Assembly (NCBI GenBank): GCA_900314485.1
Contig: OMVL01000004.1
Span: 1-47,963 of the forward strand
Direction of reading: 5' to 3'
DNA: 47,963 nucleotides
Source: an uncultured Eubacteriales bacterium
GTDB taxonomy: Bacteria > Bacillota > Clostridia > Oscillospirales > Oscillospiraceae
The translations under genes and the position numbers were made by a program. Below are positions 38,554 to 47,767 of this stretch, piece by piece (position 1 is the first letter of the stretch; every line of letters starts with the position of its first letter). Under the pieces are notes generated by a model, which saw only the letters and a list, made by a program, of their open reading frames with translations, did not search any database and was not told where the DNA came from.

Positions 38554-39498
38554 ATGAAAATTGTATTTCTGGAGCCTTTGGGCATCCCCAACGAGCAGCT
38601 TCTGGCCCAGGCTGAAGCGGCTGTCGGGCGGTCGGTCGAGTTGATCGCCTATCCCGACCGACGGGAGGACGAGGAGACGTTGGTAAAGCGGAGCGAGGGA
38701 GCGGATATTGTGGTGCTCTCCAACTTCCCTTACCGCAAAAACGTCATCAGCCGACTGCCTGATCTGAAAATGATCTGCGTCGCCTTTACCGGCACTGACC
38801 ATGTGGATGTGGCCTACTGCCGGGAGCGGGGGATCACCGTCTGCAACTGCGCCGGGTATTCCACCGTTGCCGTGGCGGACTTGGTGTTCGGACTGGTGAT
38901 CGCCCTTGCCCGCAACATTCTGCCCTGTGACGCCGCCTGCCGTCAGGGCGGCACCAAGGCGGGGCTGGTGGGCTTTGAGCTGGAGGGCAAGACCTTCGGC
39001 GTGGTGGGCACCGGGGCCATCGGCCTGCGGGTGGCCCGAATCGCAAATGCCTTCGGCTGCAAGGTGCTGGCCTGGAGCCGGACGAAGAAGGATGTGGAGG
39101 GCGTTACCTATTGTGATACATTGGAGGAGCTGCTGCCCCAGTGCGACATTGTATCTCTCCACGTGCCCCAGACCCCCGCCACCGTGGGACTGATGGGGGA
39201 GAGGCAACTGAAGCTGATGAAGAAAACAGCCTTCCTCATCAACACCGCCAGAGGACCCGTGGTGGACTCCGCCGCCCTTGCAAAGGCGCTGGAGGAGGGA
39301 ACCATTGCGGGAGCCGGCATCGACGTCTTTGAGAAAGAGCCGCCGCTGGATACGGCCCATCCTCTGCTGCATGCCCCTCATACCGTGGTCACCCCCCACG
39401 TAGCCTTTGCAAGCCGGCAGGCATTTGAAAAGCGGGCCGTCATTGTGGCGGAGAACCTGAAGCAGTTTATCGCCGGTACGCCCCAGAATGTGGTGTAA
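38554..39498 (+). CDS. D-isomer-specific 2-hydroxyacid dehydrogenase
   Basis: The 314-residue NAD(P)-dependent enzyme has a Rossmann motif GVVGTGAIGLRVARIANAFG in the middle, then the catalytic triad region: Arg in INTARGPVVD, Glu in GIDVFEKEPPL and His in HAPHTVVTPHVAF. The family interconverts 2-keto acids and D-2-hydroxyacids (glycerate, lactate, phosphoglycerate and others); substrate is not clear. Translation may begin at GTG 38551 or ATG 38554, after AGAGG. Monocistronic, with a clear promoter and terminator. Confidence 0.9.
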   Translation: MKIVFLEPLGIPNEQLLAQAEAAVGRSVELIAYPDRREDEETLVKRSEGADIVVLSNFPYRKNVISRLPDLKMICVAFTGTDHVDVAYCRERGITVCNCAGYSTVAVADLVFGLVIALARNILPCDAACRQGGTKAGLVGFELEGKTFGVVGTGAIGLRVARIANAFGCKVLAWSRTKKDVEGVTYCDTLEELLPQCDIVSLHVPQTPATVGLMGERQLKLMKKTAFLINTARGPVVDSAALAKALEEGTIAGAGIDVFEKEPPLDTAHPLLHAPHTVVTPHVAFASRQAFEKRAVIVAENLKQFIAGTPQNVV

Positions 39499-39514
39499 TC
39501 GGAATAAAAGCAAA

Positions 39515-39556
39515 GACATCCGGGAGACGGTGAGATGCCGTTTCCCGGATGTCCTT
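39515..39556. terminator. Terminator between convergent genes
   Basis: GACATCCGGGA (39515-39525) pairs with TCCCGGATGTC (39543-39553), with further pairing inside the loop and a short T-run after. Confidence 0.8.
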
Positions 39557-39558
39557 TG

Positions 39559-40284
39559 TCAATAGCAGCAAAATCCCGCCCGCCCGCCGCAGCAGAGGGA
39601 GAGACAGGAGCACATCAAATAGGTGGTGCAGAGGGGGTTGAAGGGAGAATTGCCCCCGCAGTAGTCCATGCTGACGTTCTGATAGCGCTGGCCGCCCTGC
39701 TGGACCCGATGAAAGGCCGCCTGATACTCCGGATTGCTCGGCTCCATCTGAACCGCCTGCTGCAGCATCTGAAGGGCCAGGATCTTGTTTCCCATACGGG
39801 AGTGGGCAACGCCGGAGAGATAGTACCAGCGGGCATTGCGCTCTTTGGGAGAGATGCGCTCCAGAACGGCAAGGGCGTCGTCATAGGCTCCGGCCTGAAT
39901 GAAATGGAGCGCGGCCTGAAGGTCGGAGGAGTCCTCCTGGGCTGACTGCTGCCGGGTCTCATAATGGCGAAAGTCCCCGTAGCCGAAGGGATTTCCGTAC
40001 CCGTACCCGAAGCCGAAGGGGCTGCCGTAGGCATCGGAGAAGGGATCGGCATATCCGTAGGCAGAGCCGCCGCCGGGGGAGGACTGGCGCTGCTGCTGAT
40101 ATTTAGATGGGTTGTTGATCTGGTCATAGGCGGAGTTGATCTCATTCATTCGCCGGGCCGCCTCGGGGTCGTCGGGGTGGAGGTCGGGATGATACTGCTT
40201 GGCCAGACGGCGGTATGCCTTTTTGATCTCGTCAGGGGAGGCGTCGGGGGAGACGCCTAAGACCTGATAGGGGTCCTGGATCAT
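39559..40284 (-). CDS. DnaJ-domain protein with TPR and cysteine-rich tail
   Basis: The 241-residue protein has an N-terminal J domain ([36 protein letters not shown]) with the HPD motif that stimulates Hsp70. A Gly/Tyr/Phe/Pro-rich linker follows (about 70-105), then a tetratricopeptide-like helical region ([45 protein letters not shown]). The end is cysteine-rich and hydrophobic ([17 protein letters not shown]), perhaps membrane- or metal-associated. It overlaps the DUF5685 gene by four bases; this pairing recurs in Clostridia. Client unknown. Confidence 0.85.
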   Translation of the reverse strand: MIQDPYQVLGVSPDASPDEIKKAYRRLAKQYHPDLHPDDPEAARRMNEINSAYDQINNPSKYQQQRQSSPGGGSAYGYADPFSDAYGSPFGFGYGYGNPFGYGDFRHYETRQQSAQEDSSDLQAALHFIQAGAYDDALAVLERISPKERNARWYYLSGVAHSRMGNKILALQMLQQAVQMEPSNPEYQAAFHRVQQGGQRYQNVSMDYCGGNSPFNPLCTTYLMCSCLSLCCGGRAGFCCY

Positions 40285-41132
40285 GGGGCGGATTCCTCCT
40301 TGGGGGCGTTTCGGGGTTTAGAGCGCCGCAGGGCGGCGGCGTATCTGACCCAGACGCCGGAGTAGAGAATATTGCGTAACAGAGACAGATCCTGCTCCAG
40401 CGGCAGGCGCTCAAAGGCCAGGGTGCAGTCTCCGATGAGCATGGTGAGGGCGGGGAGCGGATCAAGGTCGCCGTGGAGAGCCTGAAAGGCGGAGACCGGA
40501 TTATATCGCCGGTGCTTTTCGTCCCCGGCCCGATCCAGTACGGCGTCCATCAGATAGATAAACTGCCCCAGCTTGCCCCCCAGCTCCCGGAGGTCATCCG
40601 ACCAGCGGTCCTCACGGAGGACGAACAGCTCTGCCATCAGCCGCCCAAAACAGCGGCAGGCGGCGTCCAGGCCGGCGCTTTGCGCCTGCTCCAGCTGGGA
40701 GAGAGCGTTGAGTTCCCGCTCAATGGCCTGACACTGCCGGGGCCAGCGGCTCCGGATGGCGAAATAGTGCGGCTCCAAAACCTTGGCGGCGGCCAGCTTG
40801 GGGAGATCTCTGTCGTCCTGCCAGTCGTCCAGACAGTTGTAGTAGGCCAGCGCCACATTCATATCGGCGGCGTAGTCGGTGACGGAGGAGCATCTCCAGG
40901 CACGGGCCTTCACCGGGTGGGGGAGACAGCGGTTTCGGCCCTGCACCGTCTCCGGCTCATAGAGAGATTCCAGCAGCAGGAGCAGAAAGGTCATGTCATA
41001 GGTCAGGGTCATGCGGGCGCCCTGTCCGTGCCGTGCGCCGATGGTGCGGCAGAGGCCGCAGTAGACCGCCTGATAGCGCTCCAGCTCCTCCGGTTTCAGA
41101 TTGGCCCGGTCGGCCACAACATATCCAAACAA
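40281..41132 (-). CDS. DUF5685 family protein
   Basis: The 283-residue protein opens [32 protein letters not shown] and has [18 protein letters not shown] and [22 protein letters not shown], matching the DUF5685 group. It is largely helical, and the acidic helix DCLDDWQDD recalls prenyl-synthase-like folds, though that is only an impression. It starts at TTG 41132, nine bases after the alcohol dehydrogenase stop, with GAGG overlapping that stop codon, and overlaps the DnaJ gene. Function unknown. Confidence 0.85.
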   Translation of the reverse strand: MFGYVVADRANLKPEELERYQAVYCGLCRTIGARHGQGARMTLTYDMTFLLLLLESLYEPETVQGRNRCLPHPVKARAWRCSSVTDYAADMNVALAYYNCLDDWQDDRDLPKLAAAKVLEPHYFAIRSRWPRQCQAIERELNALSQLEQAQSAGLDAACRCFGRLMAELFVLREDRWSDDLRELGGKLGQFIYLMDAVLDRAGDEKHRRYNPVSAFQALHGDLDPLPALTMLIGDCTLAFERLPLEQDLSLLRNILYSGVWVRYAAALRRSKPRNAPKEESAP

Positions 41133-41141
41133 GAGCGTGCC

Positions 41142-42323
41142 TCAGCGGTTGGCGGCCCGGTAAATTTCCAGCATATCCGCCGTCCCGATGGGGCGGAAGA
41201 AGCCCACCACACGGGTGTCGTAGTAAGAGCAGCGGCGGGCCAGCTCATTGAGTGTCTCCTCAGACAAAATGCCGATCTCGGGCGCCTCACTGAACCGGAC
41301 GGGCATACCGATCCGCTGCCAGTAAGCCTCAAAGCCGTTGATGGTGAGCTGGGCGGCAAGCTCGTCGTTGGGCTCCGCAATGTTCAGCACCCGGCGGCCG
41401 AGTTCCGCAAACCGGCGGGGCCCGGCGGCACAGCAGTACCGCGCCCAGGCGGGCCACATAATGGCCAGGCTGGCCCCGTGGGCAATGTCAAATTTGGCGG
41501 AGAGCTCGTGCCCCAGCTGATGGACGGAGAAGTCTCTGCCGTGGCCCAGACCGGTCAGGTCGTTGTGGGAGAGGGAGCCGCACCACATGATCTCGCTCCG
41601 GGCGCTGTAATTCGACCGATCTGCCAGGGCAAGAAGTCCGGCGTCCATCACATCACGCAAAATGGCCTCGCCGATGGCGTCGGTCAGATAGTCCGTGTCG
41701 CTGTCGGAGAAGTACCGATCCAGAGTGTGCATCATAATATCGGTGACGCCGCAGGCGGTCTGGTAGGCGGGAAGGGTATAGGTCAGCTCCGGGTCCATAA
41801 TGGCAAAAAGGGGCCGGTTAAAGTCGGTGTTCACGCCACGCTTCACCCCGGTCTCCTCATTGGTGAGGACGGAAGAGGCGCTGGTCTCGCTTCCGGCGGC
41901 GGCAATGGTGAGGACGCTGCCCATGGGAATGGCGGCGGTAAGGGTGCGCTTGCCCTCGTAAAAATCCCAGATGGGACTGCCGCAGGCAAGACCCATGGAG
42001 ACCCCCTTCATGGTGTCGATGACAGAGCCCCCGCCCACTGCCAGCAGGAAGTCAAAGCCCTTGCCCTGATACTTGTCCACCAGCTTCTGGGCAAAGCTCA
42101 GCCGGGGGTTGGGCTGAATGCCGCCCACACATTCATAAGAAAGTCCGGCCGATTCCAGCGATTTGGTGACCCGATCGAGTACGCCGTTTCGCAGGGCCGA
42201 CCCGCCCCCGTAGAGCACCAGCACGTTTGTGCCGCCGTGAGCCTTGACGGCTGCGCCCGCCTGATCGGTGGTCTTGGCGCCGAAGATCACTCTGGTGGGG
42301 CTGTAATAGGTAAAGGAATTCAT
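41142..42323 (-). CDS. Iron-containing alcohol dehydrogenase (BDH-like)
   Basis: The 393-residue protein opens MNSFTYYSPTRVIFGAKTTDQAG, has the NAD(P)-binding LAVGGGSVIDTMKG and the family's metal region with His ligands in HDLTGLGHGRDFSVHQLGHEL and AHGASLAIMWPAWARY. It belongs to the group of NADPH-dependent butanol dehydrogenase/YqhD-like enzymes that reduce aldehydes. The frame extends to 42428; the ATG at 42323 follows GGGAGGTG. First gene of an operon with the DUF5685 and DnaJ proteins. Confidence 0.93.
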   Translation of the reverse strand: MNSFTYYSPTRVIFGAKTTDQAGAAVKAHGGTNVLVLYGGGSALRNGVLDRVTKSLESAGLSYECVGGIQPNPRLSFAQKLVDKYQGKGFDFLLAVGGGSVIDTMKGVSMGLACGSPIWDFYEGKRTLTAAIPMGSVLTIAAAGSETSASSVLTNEETGVKRGVNTDFNRPLFAIMDPELTYTLPAYQTACGVTDIMMHTLDRYFSDSDTDYLTDAIGEAILRDVMDAGLLALADRSNYSARSEIMWCGSLSHNDLTGLGHGRDFSVHQLGHELSAKFDIAHGASLAIMWPAWARYCCAAGPRRFAELGRRVLNIAEPNDELAAQLTINGFEAYWQRIGMPVRFSEAPEIGILSEETLNELARRCSYYDTRVVGFFRPIGTADMLEIYRAANR

Positions 42324-42357
42324 TGAGCGCACCTCCCGGATAATATTGATCAGATCC

Positions 42358-42385
42358 ATTATATCGGATGCAGGGGAAATTGCAA
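42358..42385 (-). promoter_or_regulatory. Promoter of the alcohol dehydrogenase operon
   Basis: Minus strand TTGCAA (42385-42380), 16 bases, TATAAT (42363-42358). Confidence 0.65.
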
Positions 42386-42421
42386 GATGAGAAGGGGAAG
42401 ATCTGATTTTTGCAGGAATAA

Positions 42422-42450
42422 TTGACACATTCCCCGCCTTGCGTTATACT
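42422..42450 (+). promoter_or_regulatory. Sigma-A promoter of argS
   Basis: TTGACA (42422-42427), 17 bases, TATACT (42445-42450). The leader is only about 30 bases, so this synthetase gene has no T-box. Confidence 0.8.
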
Positions 42451-42487
42451 GTAGCAGATAATTATGAATATTTTGTGAGGAATTCCC

Positions 42488-44257
42488 ATGAAAAAGCTCA
42501 TTGATCAAATTTCAACCGTGCTGGCAGAGGGGTTTCAAGCTGCCGGATACGATCCCGCACTGGGCAAGGCAGTAGTCTCCAACCGGCCGGACCTGTGCCA
42601 GTACCAGTGTAACGGCGCCATGGCCGGGGCCAAGCAGTACCGGAAGGCCCCCTTTATGATCGCCGACGACGTGGTGAAGGCCATCGGCGAAAATCCCATG
42701 TTCTCCAAGCTGGAGATGGTACGGCCCGGCTACATCAATATGGACCTGGCCCCTGCGTTTCTGGCCGCTCGTCTGGCTGAGTTGGAGGCCGACCCCCTCC
42801 GGGGCGTAGAGCGGGCGGCGGAGCCCCTCTCCATCGTCGTGGACTACGGCGGGCCCAATGTGGCAAAGCCCCTGCATGTGGGGCATCTCCGCTCTGCCAT
42901 CATCGGGGAGAGCATCAAGCGGACCTGCCGGTTCCTGGGGCATAAGGTCATCGGCGACGCCCATCTGGGAGATTGGGGGTTGCAGATGGGCCAGATCATC
43001 ACCGAGCTGCACGAGCGCCAGCCGGAGCTTCCCTACTTTGACCCGGATTTTGAGGGAGAGTATCCTGCCGAGGCCCCCTTTACCATCTCTGATCTGGAGG
43101 AGATCTACCCCGCCGCCAGCAAACGCTGCAAGGTGGATGAGGCGTACAAAAAGGCGGCTCAGACCGCCACGCTGGAGCTGCAGAGCGGCCGGAGAGGTTA
43201 TCGGGCGCTGTGGAAGCACATTGTGGATGTGTCCGTTGCTGACCTGAAGGAGAACTATCGGAAGCTGGACGTGGACTTTGACCTGTGGTACGGCGAGAGC
43301 AACGCCCAGGAGGACATTGCGCCCATGGTCCAAGAGATGCGCGGCAAGGGCTATGCCTATCTCAGCGAGGGCGCTCTTGTTGTGGATGTCCAGGAGGAGA
43401 GCGACACCCGGGAGGTGCCGCCCTGCCTGATTTTGAAATCTGACGGCGGCGCTCAGTACGAGACCACCGACCTTGCCACCATCATCCAGCGCAAACGGGA
43501 CTTTGACCCGGACCGGATGATCTATCTGGCGGACAAGCGGCAGGAGCTGCACTACGTCCGGGTCTTCCGCTGCGCCTACAAGACGGGGCTGGTGGACGAG
43601 CACAAGTGCGCTCTGGAATATGTGGGCTTCGGCACCATGAACGGTCAGGACGGCAAGCCCTTTAAGACCCGTGAGGGCGGCGTCCTGCGGCTGGAGACGC
43701 TCATCAAAAACGTGGAGGACGCTGTCTACGAAAAGGTCATGTCCAACGGTTCCATCTCAGAGGAAGAGGGACGGGAGGTGGCCCACAAGGTGGGCATTGC
43801 CGCCATCAAGTACGGCGACCTCTCCAATCAGCCCAGCAAGGACTATATCTTTGACCTGGACAAGTTCGCCTCTTTTGAGGGCAATACCGGCCCCTATATT
43901 ATGTACACCATGGTGCGGATCAAGTCCATTTTGACCAAGTATGCCGCCGCCTATCCCGATGCAAAGCCGGGGGCGATCATTGCGCCCGTCAGCAAGAGCG
44001 AGACGGATCTGGCCCTGACCCTCTGCCGCTTTAACGAGGCAGTCTATGAGACCTATGAGCAAAAGGCCCCCAACCGCCTGTGCCGGTATATCTATGACCT
44101 GACGGCGGCGCTGAATCAGTTCTATGTGGAGCACAATATTATGAAGGAGCCGGATCCAGACCGGCAGGCGGGCTATATCGCCCTCATCAAGCTGGTGCTC
44201 CATGTGTTGGAGACCGCCATTGATCTCCTGGGCTTCTCTGCCCCGGAGCGGATGTAA
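42488..44257 (+). CDS. argS: Arginyl-tRNA synthetase
   Basis: The 589-residue class I synthetase has the HIGH-type motif in NVAKPLHVGHLRSAIIGESIKR, the MNGQDGKPFKTREGGVLRLETL region that replaces KMSKS in many ArgRS proteins, and a C-terminal anticodon-binding domain. It charges tRNA-Arg. The start follows GAGGAATTCCC. No T-box or other attenuator lies in the short leader. Length and motif order are normal. Confidence 0.95.
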   Translation: MKKLIDQISTVLAEGFQAAGYDPALGKAVVSNRPDLCQYQCNGAMAGAKQYRKAPFMIADDVVKAIGENPMFSKLEMVRPGYINMDLAPAFLAARLAELEADPLRGVERAAEPLSIVVDYGGPNVAKPLHVGHLRSAIIGESIKRTCRFLGHKVIGDAHLGDWGLQMGQIITELHERQPELPYFDPDFEGEYPAEAPFTISDLEEIYPAASKRCKVDEAYKKAAQTATLELQSGRRGYRALWKHIVDVSVADLKENYRKLDVDFDLWYGESNAQEDIAPMVQEMRGKGYAYLSEGALVVDVQEESDTREVPPCLILKSDGGAQYETTDLATIIQRKRDFDPDRMIYLADKRQELHYVRVFRCAYKTGLVDEHKCALEYVGFGTMNGQDGKPFKTREGGVLRLETLIKNVEDAVYEKVMSNGSISEEEGREVAHKVGIAAIKYGDLSNQPSKDYIFDLDKFASFEGNTGPYIMYTMVRIKSILTKYAAAYPDAKPGAIIAPVSKSETDLALTLCRFNEAVYETYEQKAPNRLCRYIYDLTAALNQFYVEHNIMKEPDPDRQAGYIALIKLVLHVLETAIDLLGFSAPERM

Positions 44258-44302
44258 ACGCCGGCTGATAGGATCAGACGGCAAGGAAACGGAGGTGCAG
44301 TC

Positions 44303-45871
44303 GTGCCGGAGTCAGGTGAAAAACGAGGGCCGCTGCAAAAACGATGGCTGGTATTGGGCGGTCTGATCCTCCTGGCCGGGATCTTCCTCATCCCGTTCAT
44401 TCAGGAGGGAGGAGCAAGAGTCGACACCAGTGTAGAGGTAGAGACGGAGCCGGCCGTCACCGGAAGCATCCGTGAGACGGCGGAGGGAGCCGGCGTGGTC
44501 GTCAATGCCGCCAGCGTGACGGTCAATGCGGTCTATGGCGGGCAGTTTGCCGAGGTGGCGGTGGAAAACGGAGACCTGGTAGAGCCCGGGGATCTGCTGG
44601 CCCGATATGACACGGAGGAATTGGAGACCCAGATCGAGGCCCTTTTGACGGAGCTTGACGATCTGGACGAGCAGATCGGTCAGTCAGATCAGGGCCTGAC
44701 CTATGAGATACAGGCTGAGGTCGGGGGGCTGGTCAAGACAGTCAATGCCCGGCGGGGCGGCGTGACAGGAGAGGGGCCTCTGGTGGTGCTCTCCGCAGAC
44801 GGCCTGCTTCGGGTAGGCTTTGTTCCTGCTGAGGGGACAGCTCTGCCGGAGGACGGAGTTGTCGTCGTTCGGATGGACGAGCGGGAAGAGGCCGGCACGA
44901 TTGTCGATGCGGACGAAGAAACCGGCGTTGTGACCGTCACCTTCCCGGACAACGGGGATGATGCGCCGGGGGCTGAGGCAGTGATCTATGACCCGGAAGG
45001 CAACGAGCTGGGCCGGGGGAATGCGGAGATCAACGATCCCTATGAGGTCACTGCTGAGGCGGAGGATATTATCTCCCGGGTCTTGGTAGCGCCTGGAGAT
45101 CAGGTGGCGGCAGGGGATTCGCTTCTTGCCTGCATTGACGCCACCCTTAACGAGGAATATCAGGCCCTTCTGGACCTGCGTGGCCAGAAGGTGGAGGAGC
45201 TGTATGCGTTACAGGAGTTCAAAGAGGATCCTGTGCTGACGGCGGAGAACCGGGGCGTTGTCGCCGGACTGGAGGCCCAGCCGGGAGACGGGATCGTCTC
45301 GGGCCAAAAGCTGTGCCGCCTGGTGTCCACAGAGACCTTTACGGTGCGGGTGGATATTCCGGAAGAACTGGCTGACCGGGTGGAGCCGGGCCAGACAGTG
45401 GAGCTGGCCTTTGCCGCTGGAACCTTTACGGGTGAGGTGGAACTGGTCAACCGGCACCCTCAGTTCAAATACGGGCAGAAGGTCTGCGGTGTCGCAGTTC
45501 AGACGGAGAACGCAGAAGGGCTGCAAATCGGAATGGAAGCGCAGGCTACCATTATTCTGGCCTTTGCCGACGACGCTGTTTTGGTGCCCTTGAGGGCGGT
45601 GGAGCAGCATGAGGACGGAACGGAGACGGTCGTCCTTTTCTACGGAGACGGCCTGACCCGGACCCAAACGGTGGAGACCGGTCTGCGGGACGGAACGTAT
45701 GTCCAGATCCTGCGGGGTGTGGATTCTGGGGAAAATGTGGTGGTGGCATCCCACGTGGTGGAGACCACCGTCTACTCCTTCTTTAACCTGGAATGGGTGA
45801 TTGGACAGGAGGAAGGCCCCTCGGAGGACGGACTGGTGTCTGAAACGGACACAGAGCAGAATACGAATTAG
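44303..45871 (+). CDS. HlyD/RND-adaptor-like membrane protein with several lipoyl motifs
   Basis: The 522-residue protein has one N-terminal membrane helix (about 14-33, WLVLGGLILLAGIFLIPFI) and an extracellular chain with several barrel-sandwich (biotinyl/lipoyl-like) half motifs: VYGGQFAEVAVENGDLVEPGDLLARYD, a copy at YEIQAEVGGLVKTVNARRGG, EDIISRVLVAPGDQVAAGDSLLACID, and NRGVVAGLEAQPGDGIVSGQKLCRLVS. A beta-barrel region and a C-terminal membrane-proximal domain (TQTVETGLRDGTYVQILRGVDSGENVVV) follow, as in efflux adaptors. No transporter gene is adjacent. The GTG start follows GGAGGTG. The role as an adaptor is inferred. Confidence 0.8.
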   Translation: MPESGEKRGPLQKRWLVLGGLILLAGIFLIPFIQEGGARVDTSVEVETEPAVTGSIRETAEGAGVVVNAASVTVNAVYGGQFAEVAVENGDLVEPGDLLARYDTEELETQIEALLTELDDLDEQIGQSDQGLTYEIQAEVGGLVKTVNARRGGVTGEGPLVVLSADGLLRVGFVPAEGTALPEDGVVVVRMDEREEAGTIVDADEETGVVTVTFPDNGDDAPGAEAVIYDPEGNELGRGNAEINDPYEVTAEAEDIISRVLVAPGDQVAAGDSLLACIDATLNEEYQALLDLRGQKVEELYALQEFKEDPVLTAENRGVVAGLEAQPGDGIVSGQKLCRLVSTETFTVRVDIPEELADRVEPGQTVELAFAAGTFTGEVELVNRHPQFKYGQKVCGVAVQTENAEGLQIGMEAQATIILAFADDAVLVPLRAVEQHEDGTETVVLFYGDGLTRTQTVETGLRDGTYVQILRGVDSGENVVVASHVVETTVYSFFNLEWVIGQEEGPSEDGLVSETDTEQNTN

Positions 45872-45874
45872 CAG

Positions 45875-45909
45875 GAACCTCTGCCCCGGCGGGCGGAGGT
45901 TCTTTTTTT
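45875..45909 (+). terminator. Intrinsic terminator
   Basis: GAACCTCTGCCC (45875-45886) pairs with GGGCGGAGGTTC (45891-45902) around CGGC with one mismatch, followed by seven T. Confidence 0.92.
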
Positions 45910-45947
45910 GCTGAAAGCGCATAGTTTCTTATAAAGGAAGTGATGGT

Positions 45948-46466
45948 ATGGAGGAACGTCTGCCACTCTACGAAAAGGGAGTGTCCACAGGTATTTTGCT
46001 CCGCCGGGAGGAGGGACTGCACACAGCGTTCTCCGCCGAGTGCAGCCAGGGGCAGGGAATGCGAAAGCTGTGGCTGTGCGGCGAGACGGGGGAACGGCTG
46101 CTGCTGGGCACGCTGCTGCCGGAGGAGGGCAGGTGGCGGCTGCGCAGACGGCTGAGCCGCAGCGAGCTGCAGCGCCGCAGCCTGGCGGGGGCGGTCTGGG
46201 GCGAGCTGGTCTTGGAGGGAGAGGTACAGACGGGGCCCTCCGCAGCCGTTGGGCCGGTGACACCTCGGGATCCGGTGATCGCCCAGGCGCTGGACAAGAA
46301 TCGGAGCGGACGGTGGAGCCGGCGGGGGACCGAGTGGCGGCTCAGCTTTCCCTGGCAGATAGGTCAGCCGGTGCCGCTGCTGCCGCTGTTTTGTTTTGCC
46401 CGGCCGGAGGGGCGGGAGCTGGTTTTTCTGCTGGATGAGACGGGATACCCTGCAATGCATGAATAA
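45948..46466 (+). CDS. Conserved protein of unknown function
   Basis: The 172-residue soluble protein has no motif I recognise. It is rich in Arg, Leu, Glu and Gly, with GMRKLWLCGETGERLLLGTL in the N-terminal half and PLFCFARPEGRELVFLLDETG near the end. It follows a terminator and a good AAGGAAGTG site. The leader word CTTATAAAGGA (45928-45938) recurs before the first CotF-like gene (46500-46510), which hints at a shared expression programme, perhaps in sporulation. Confidence 0.6.
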   Translation: MEERLPLYEKGVSTGILLRREEGLHTAFSAECSQGQGMRKLWLCGETGERLLLGTLLPEEGRWRLRRRLSRSELQRRSLAGAVWGELVLEGEVQTGPSAAVGPVTPRDPVIAQALDKNRSGRWSRRGTEWRLSFPWQIGQPVPLLPLFCFARPEGRELVFLLDETGYPAMHE

Positions 46467-46520
46467 GAACTGGAAAAAGAGGAAAGAATAGCGTTATCAC
46501 TTATAAAGGAGATGATCCAC

Positions 46521-46706
46521 ATGGCCAATTTGACCACAAAAGAACTGAGCGCCCTGGAAGACCAGCTGAGTTTTGAGCATGTCTGCGTCTGCAAGTATCA
46601 GGCTGCCGCCGCGGAGACCCAGGAAAACACCCTGCGGGACTGCTTTAACAAGCATGCCGGACAGCATCAGCAGAGCTTCAACACCCTGCTGACCTTTTTG
46701 AAGTGA
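46521..46706 (+). CDS. Small spore coat-type protein (CotF/ferritin-like)
   Basis: The 61-residue helical protein opens MANLTTKELSALEDQLSFEH and continues VCVCKYQAAAAET...LRDCFNKHAGQHQQSFNTLLTFLK. The Glu and His spacing (EH, HAGQHQQ) recalls the ferritin-like domain of small clostridial spore coat proteins. The ATG at 46521 is preceded by AAGGAG; the earlier ATG at 46512 is inside the ribosome-site spacing. It is followed 18 bases on by a second protein of the same type. Confidence 0.75.
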   Translation: MANLTTKELSALEDQLSFEHVCVCKYQAAAAETQENTLRDCFNKHAGQHQQSFNTLLTFLK

Positions 46707-46724
46707 CGAGAGGAGGAACTACCA

Positions 46725-46976
46725 ATGAACGATCAGGAGCGTATCACCGACCTCATTCTGCTGGAGAAGAAGATGAGCACCAACTACAACGAGTTTGCAA
46801 ATGAGTGCGTCAACCCCCAGCTGCGGCAGAAATTCCTGGACCTGCTCAATCAGGACCAGACGATCCGCAATGACCTCTATCAGGCCGCTCAGAGCCGCGG
46901 ATGGTATCAGATCAAGGCTGCCGACGGCGCCGAAATCAATCAGACCTATCAGAAATTCTCCGCTTTTGGCGGCTGA
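46725..46976 (+). CDS. Spore coat protein, CotF family-like
   Basis: The 83-residue helical protein opens MNDQERITDLILLEKKMSTN and has YNEFANECVNPQLRQKFLDLLNQDQ, the usual CotF pattern of two helices, then QAAQSRGWYQIKAAD and a short tail. It forms an operon with the preceding small protein. A terminator follows at 46983-47020. Such proteins coat the endospore, which implies a sporulating host; localisation is inferred from family. Confidence 0.8.
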   Translation: MNDQERITDLILLEKKMSTNYNEFANECVNPQLRQKFLDLLNQDQTIRNDLYQAAQSRGWYQIKAADGAEINQTYQKFSAFGG

Positions 46977-46982
46977 ATCTCA

Positions 46983-47020
46983 CCCCTTCGGAGCAAAAAA
47001 TGCCCCGAAGGGGATTTTTC
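46983..47020 (+). terminator. Intrinsic terminator after the coat protein genes
   Basis: CCCCTTCGG (46983-46991) pairs with CCGAAGGGG (47005-47013), followed by ATTTTTC. Confidence 0.88.
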
Positions 47021-47044
47021 TTCCAAATAAATTTCTGTAAAGCC

Positions 47045-47072
47045 TTTTCATTGGGGGAAAATATGTTATAAT
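47045..47072 (+). promoter_or_regulatory. Probable promoter of nrdR
   Basis: A perfect TATAAT (47067-47072) with only a weak TTTTCA (47045-47050) 16 bases upstream. Confidence 0.5.
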
Positions 47073-47145
47073 ATCTAATATCGGCAGCGTGGCTATGATC
47101 GTTACGGCGCTGTGACGAGAAACAAGAGAAGGGATGTGTTCCCGA

Positions 47146-47601
47146 ATGAAATGCCCCTATTGCGGACGAATTGACAGCAAAGTGGTGGACTCCCGGCCGA
47201 CCGAGGACGGCGAGAGCATTCGCCGGAGAAGAGAGTGCCTGACCTGCGGAAAGCGCTTTACCACCTATGAGACGGTGGAGACGCTGCCTCTCATTGTGGT
47301 AAAAAAGGACGGCAGCCGCCAGAGCTTTGAGAAGGATAAGGTGCTCAAGGGCGTTATTCACGCCTGCGCCCAGCGGCCGGTCGCCATGGATACAATGATC
47401 CAAATTGCCGATGAGGTGGAGCAGGAGTGCCAGAACTCGATGAACCGAGAGATCAGCGCCACCCGCATTGGCGAGTTGGTCATGGAAAAGCTGAAAAAGG
47501 TGGATGAAGTTTCCTACGTCCGCTTTGCCTCTGTGTACCGTCAGTTCAAGGATGTGGACTCCTTTATGGAAGAGCTGAAAAAACTGATGGAAGAGCGGTA
47601 A
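47146..47601 (+). CDS. nrdR: Transcriptional repressor NrdR
   Basis: The 151-residue protein has the N-terminal zinc ribbon CPYCG...CLTCGKRFTTYE (Cys3, Cys6, Cys31, Cys34) and an ATP-cone domain (PLIVVKKDGSRQSFEKDKVLKGVIHACAQRPV). It represses ribonucleotide reductase genes when dATP is high. Length is standard. The frame opens at 47134, but that ATG is next to the ribosome site; the ATG at 47146 gives the family start (MKCPYCG). No nrd genes lie in the window. Confidence 0.96.
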   Translation: MKCPYCGRIDSKVVDSRPTEDGESIRRRRECLTCGKRFTTYETVETLPLIVVKKDGSRQSFEKDKVLKGVIHACAQRPVAMDTMIQIADEVEQECQNSMNREISATRIGELVMEKLKKVDEVSYVRFASVYRQFKDVDSFMEELKKLMEER

Positions 47602-47607
47602 AACCGA

Positions 47608-47653
47608 AAAAACGCCCTCTCATACGGAAAACGCCGTGCGAGAGGGCGTTTTT
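47608..47653. terminator. Intrinsic terminator after nrdR
   Basis: A 14-bp stem (47608-47621 with 47640-47653) reading AAAAACGCCCTCTC and its complement, with a small inner hairpin, ends in TTTTT. Confidence 0.92.
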
Positions 47654-47767
47654 AGATGTATAGACCGATGTCCTGCAGACGCCAGACCATCATACTGTGA
47701 AAGTAGGCCGGAGACAAGGACAAAACAGGACATCTGAAAATAAATCGAAAAAAAGAGAAAAAAGTAG

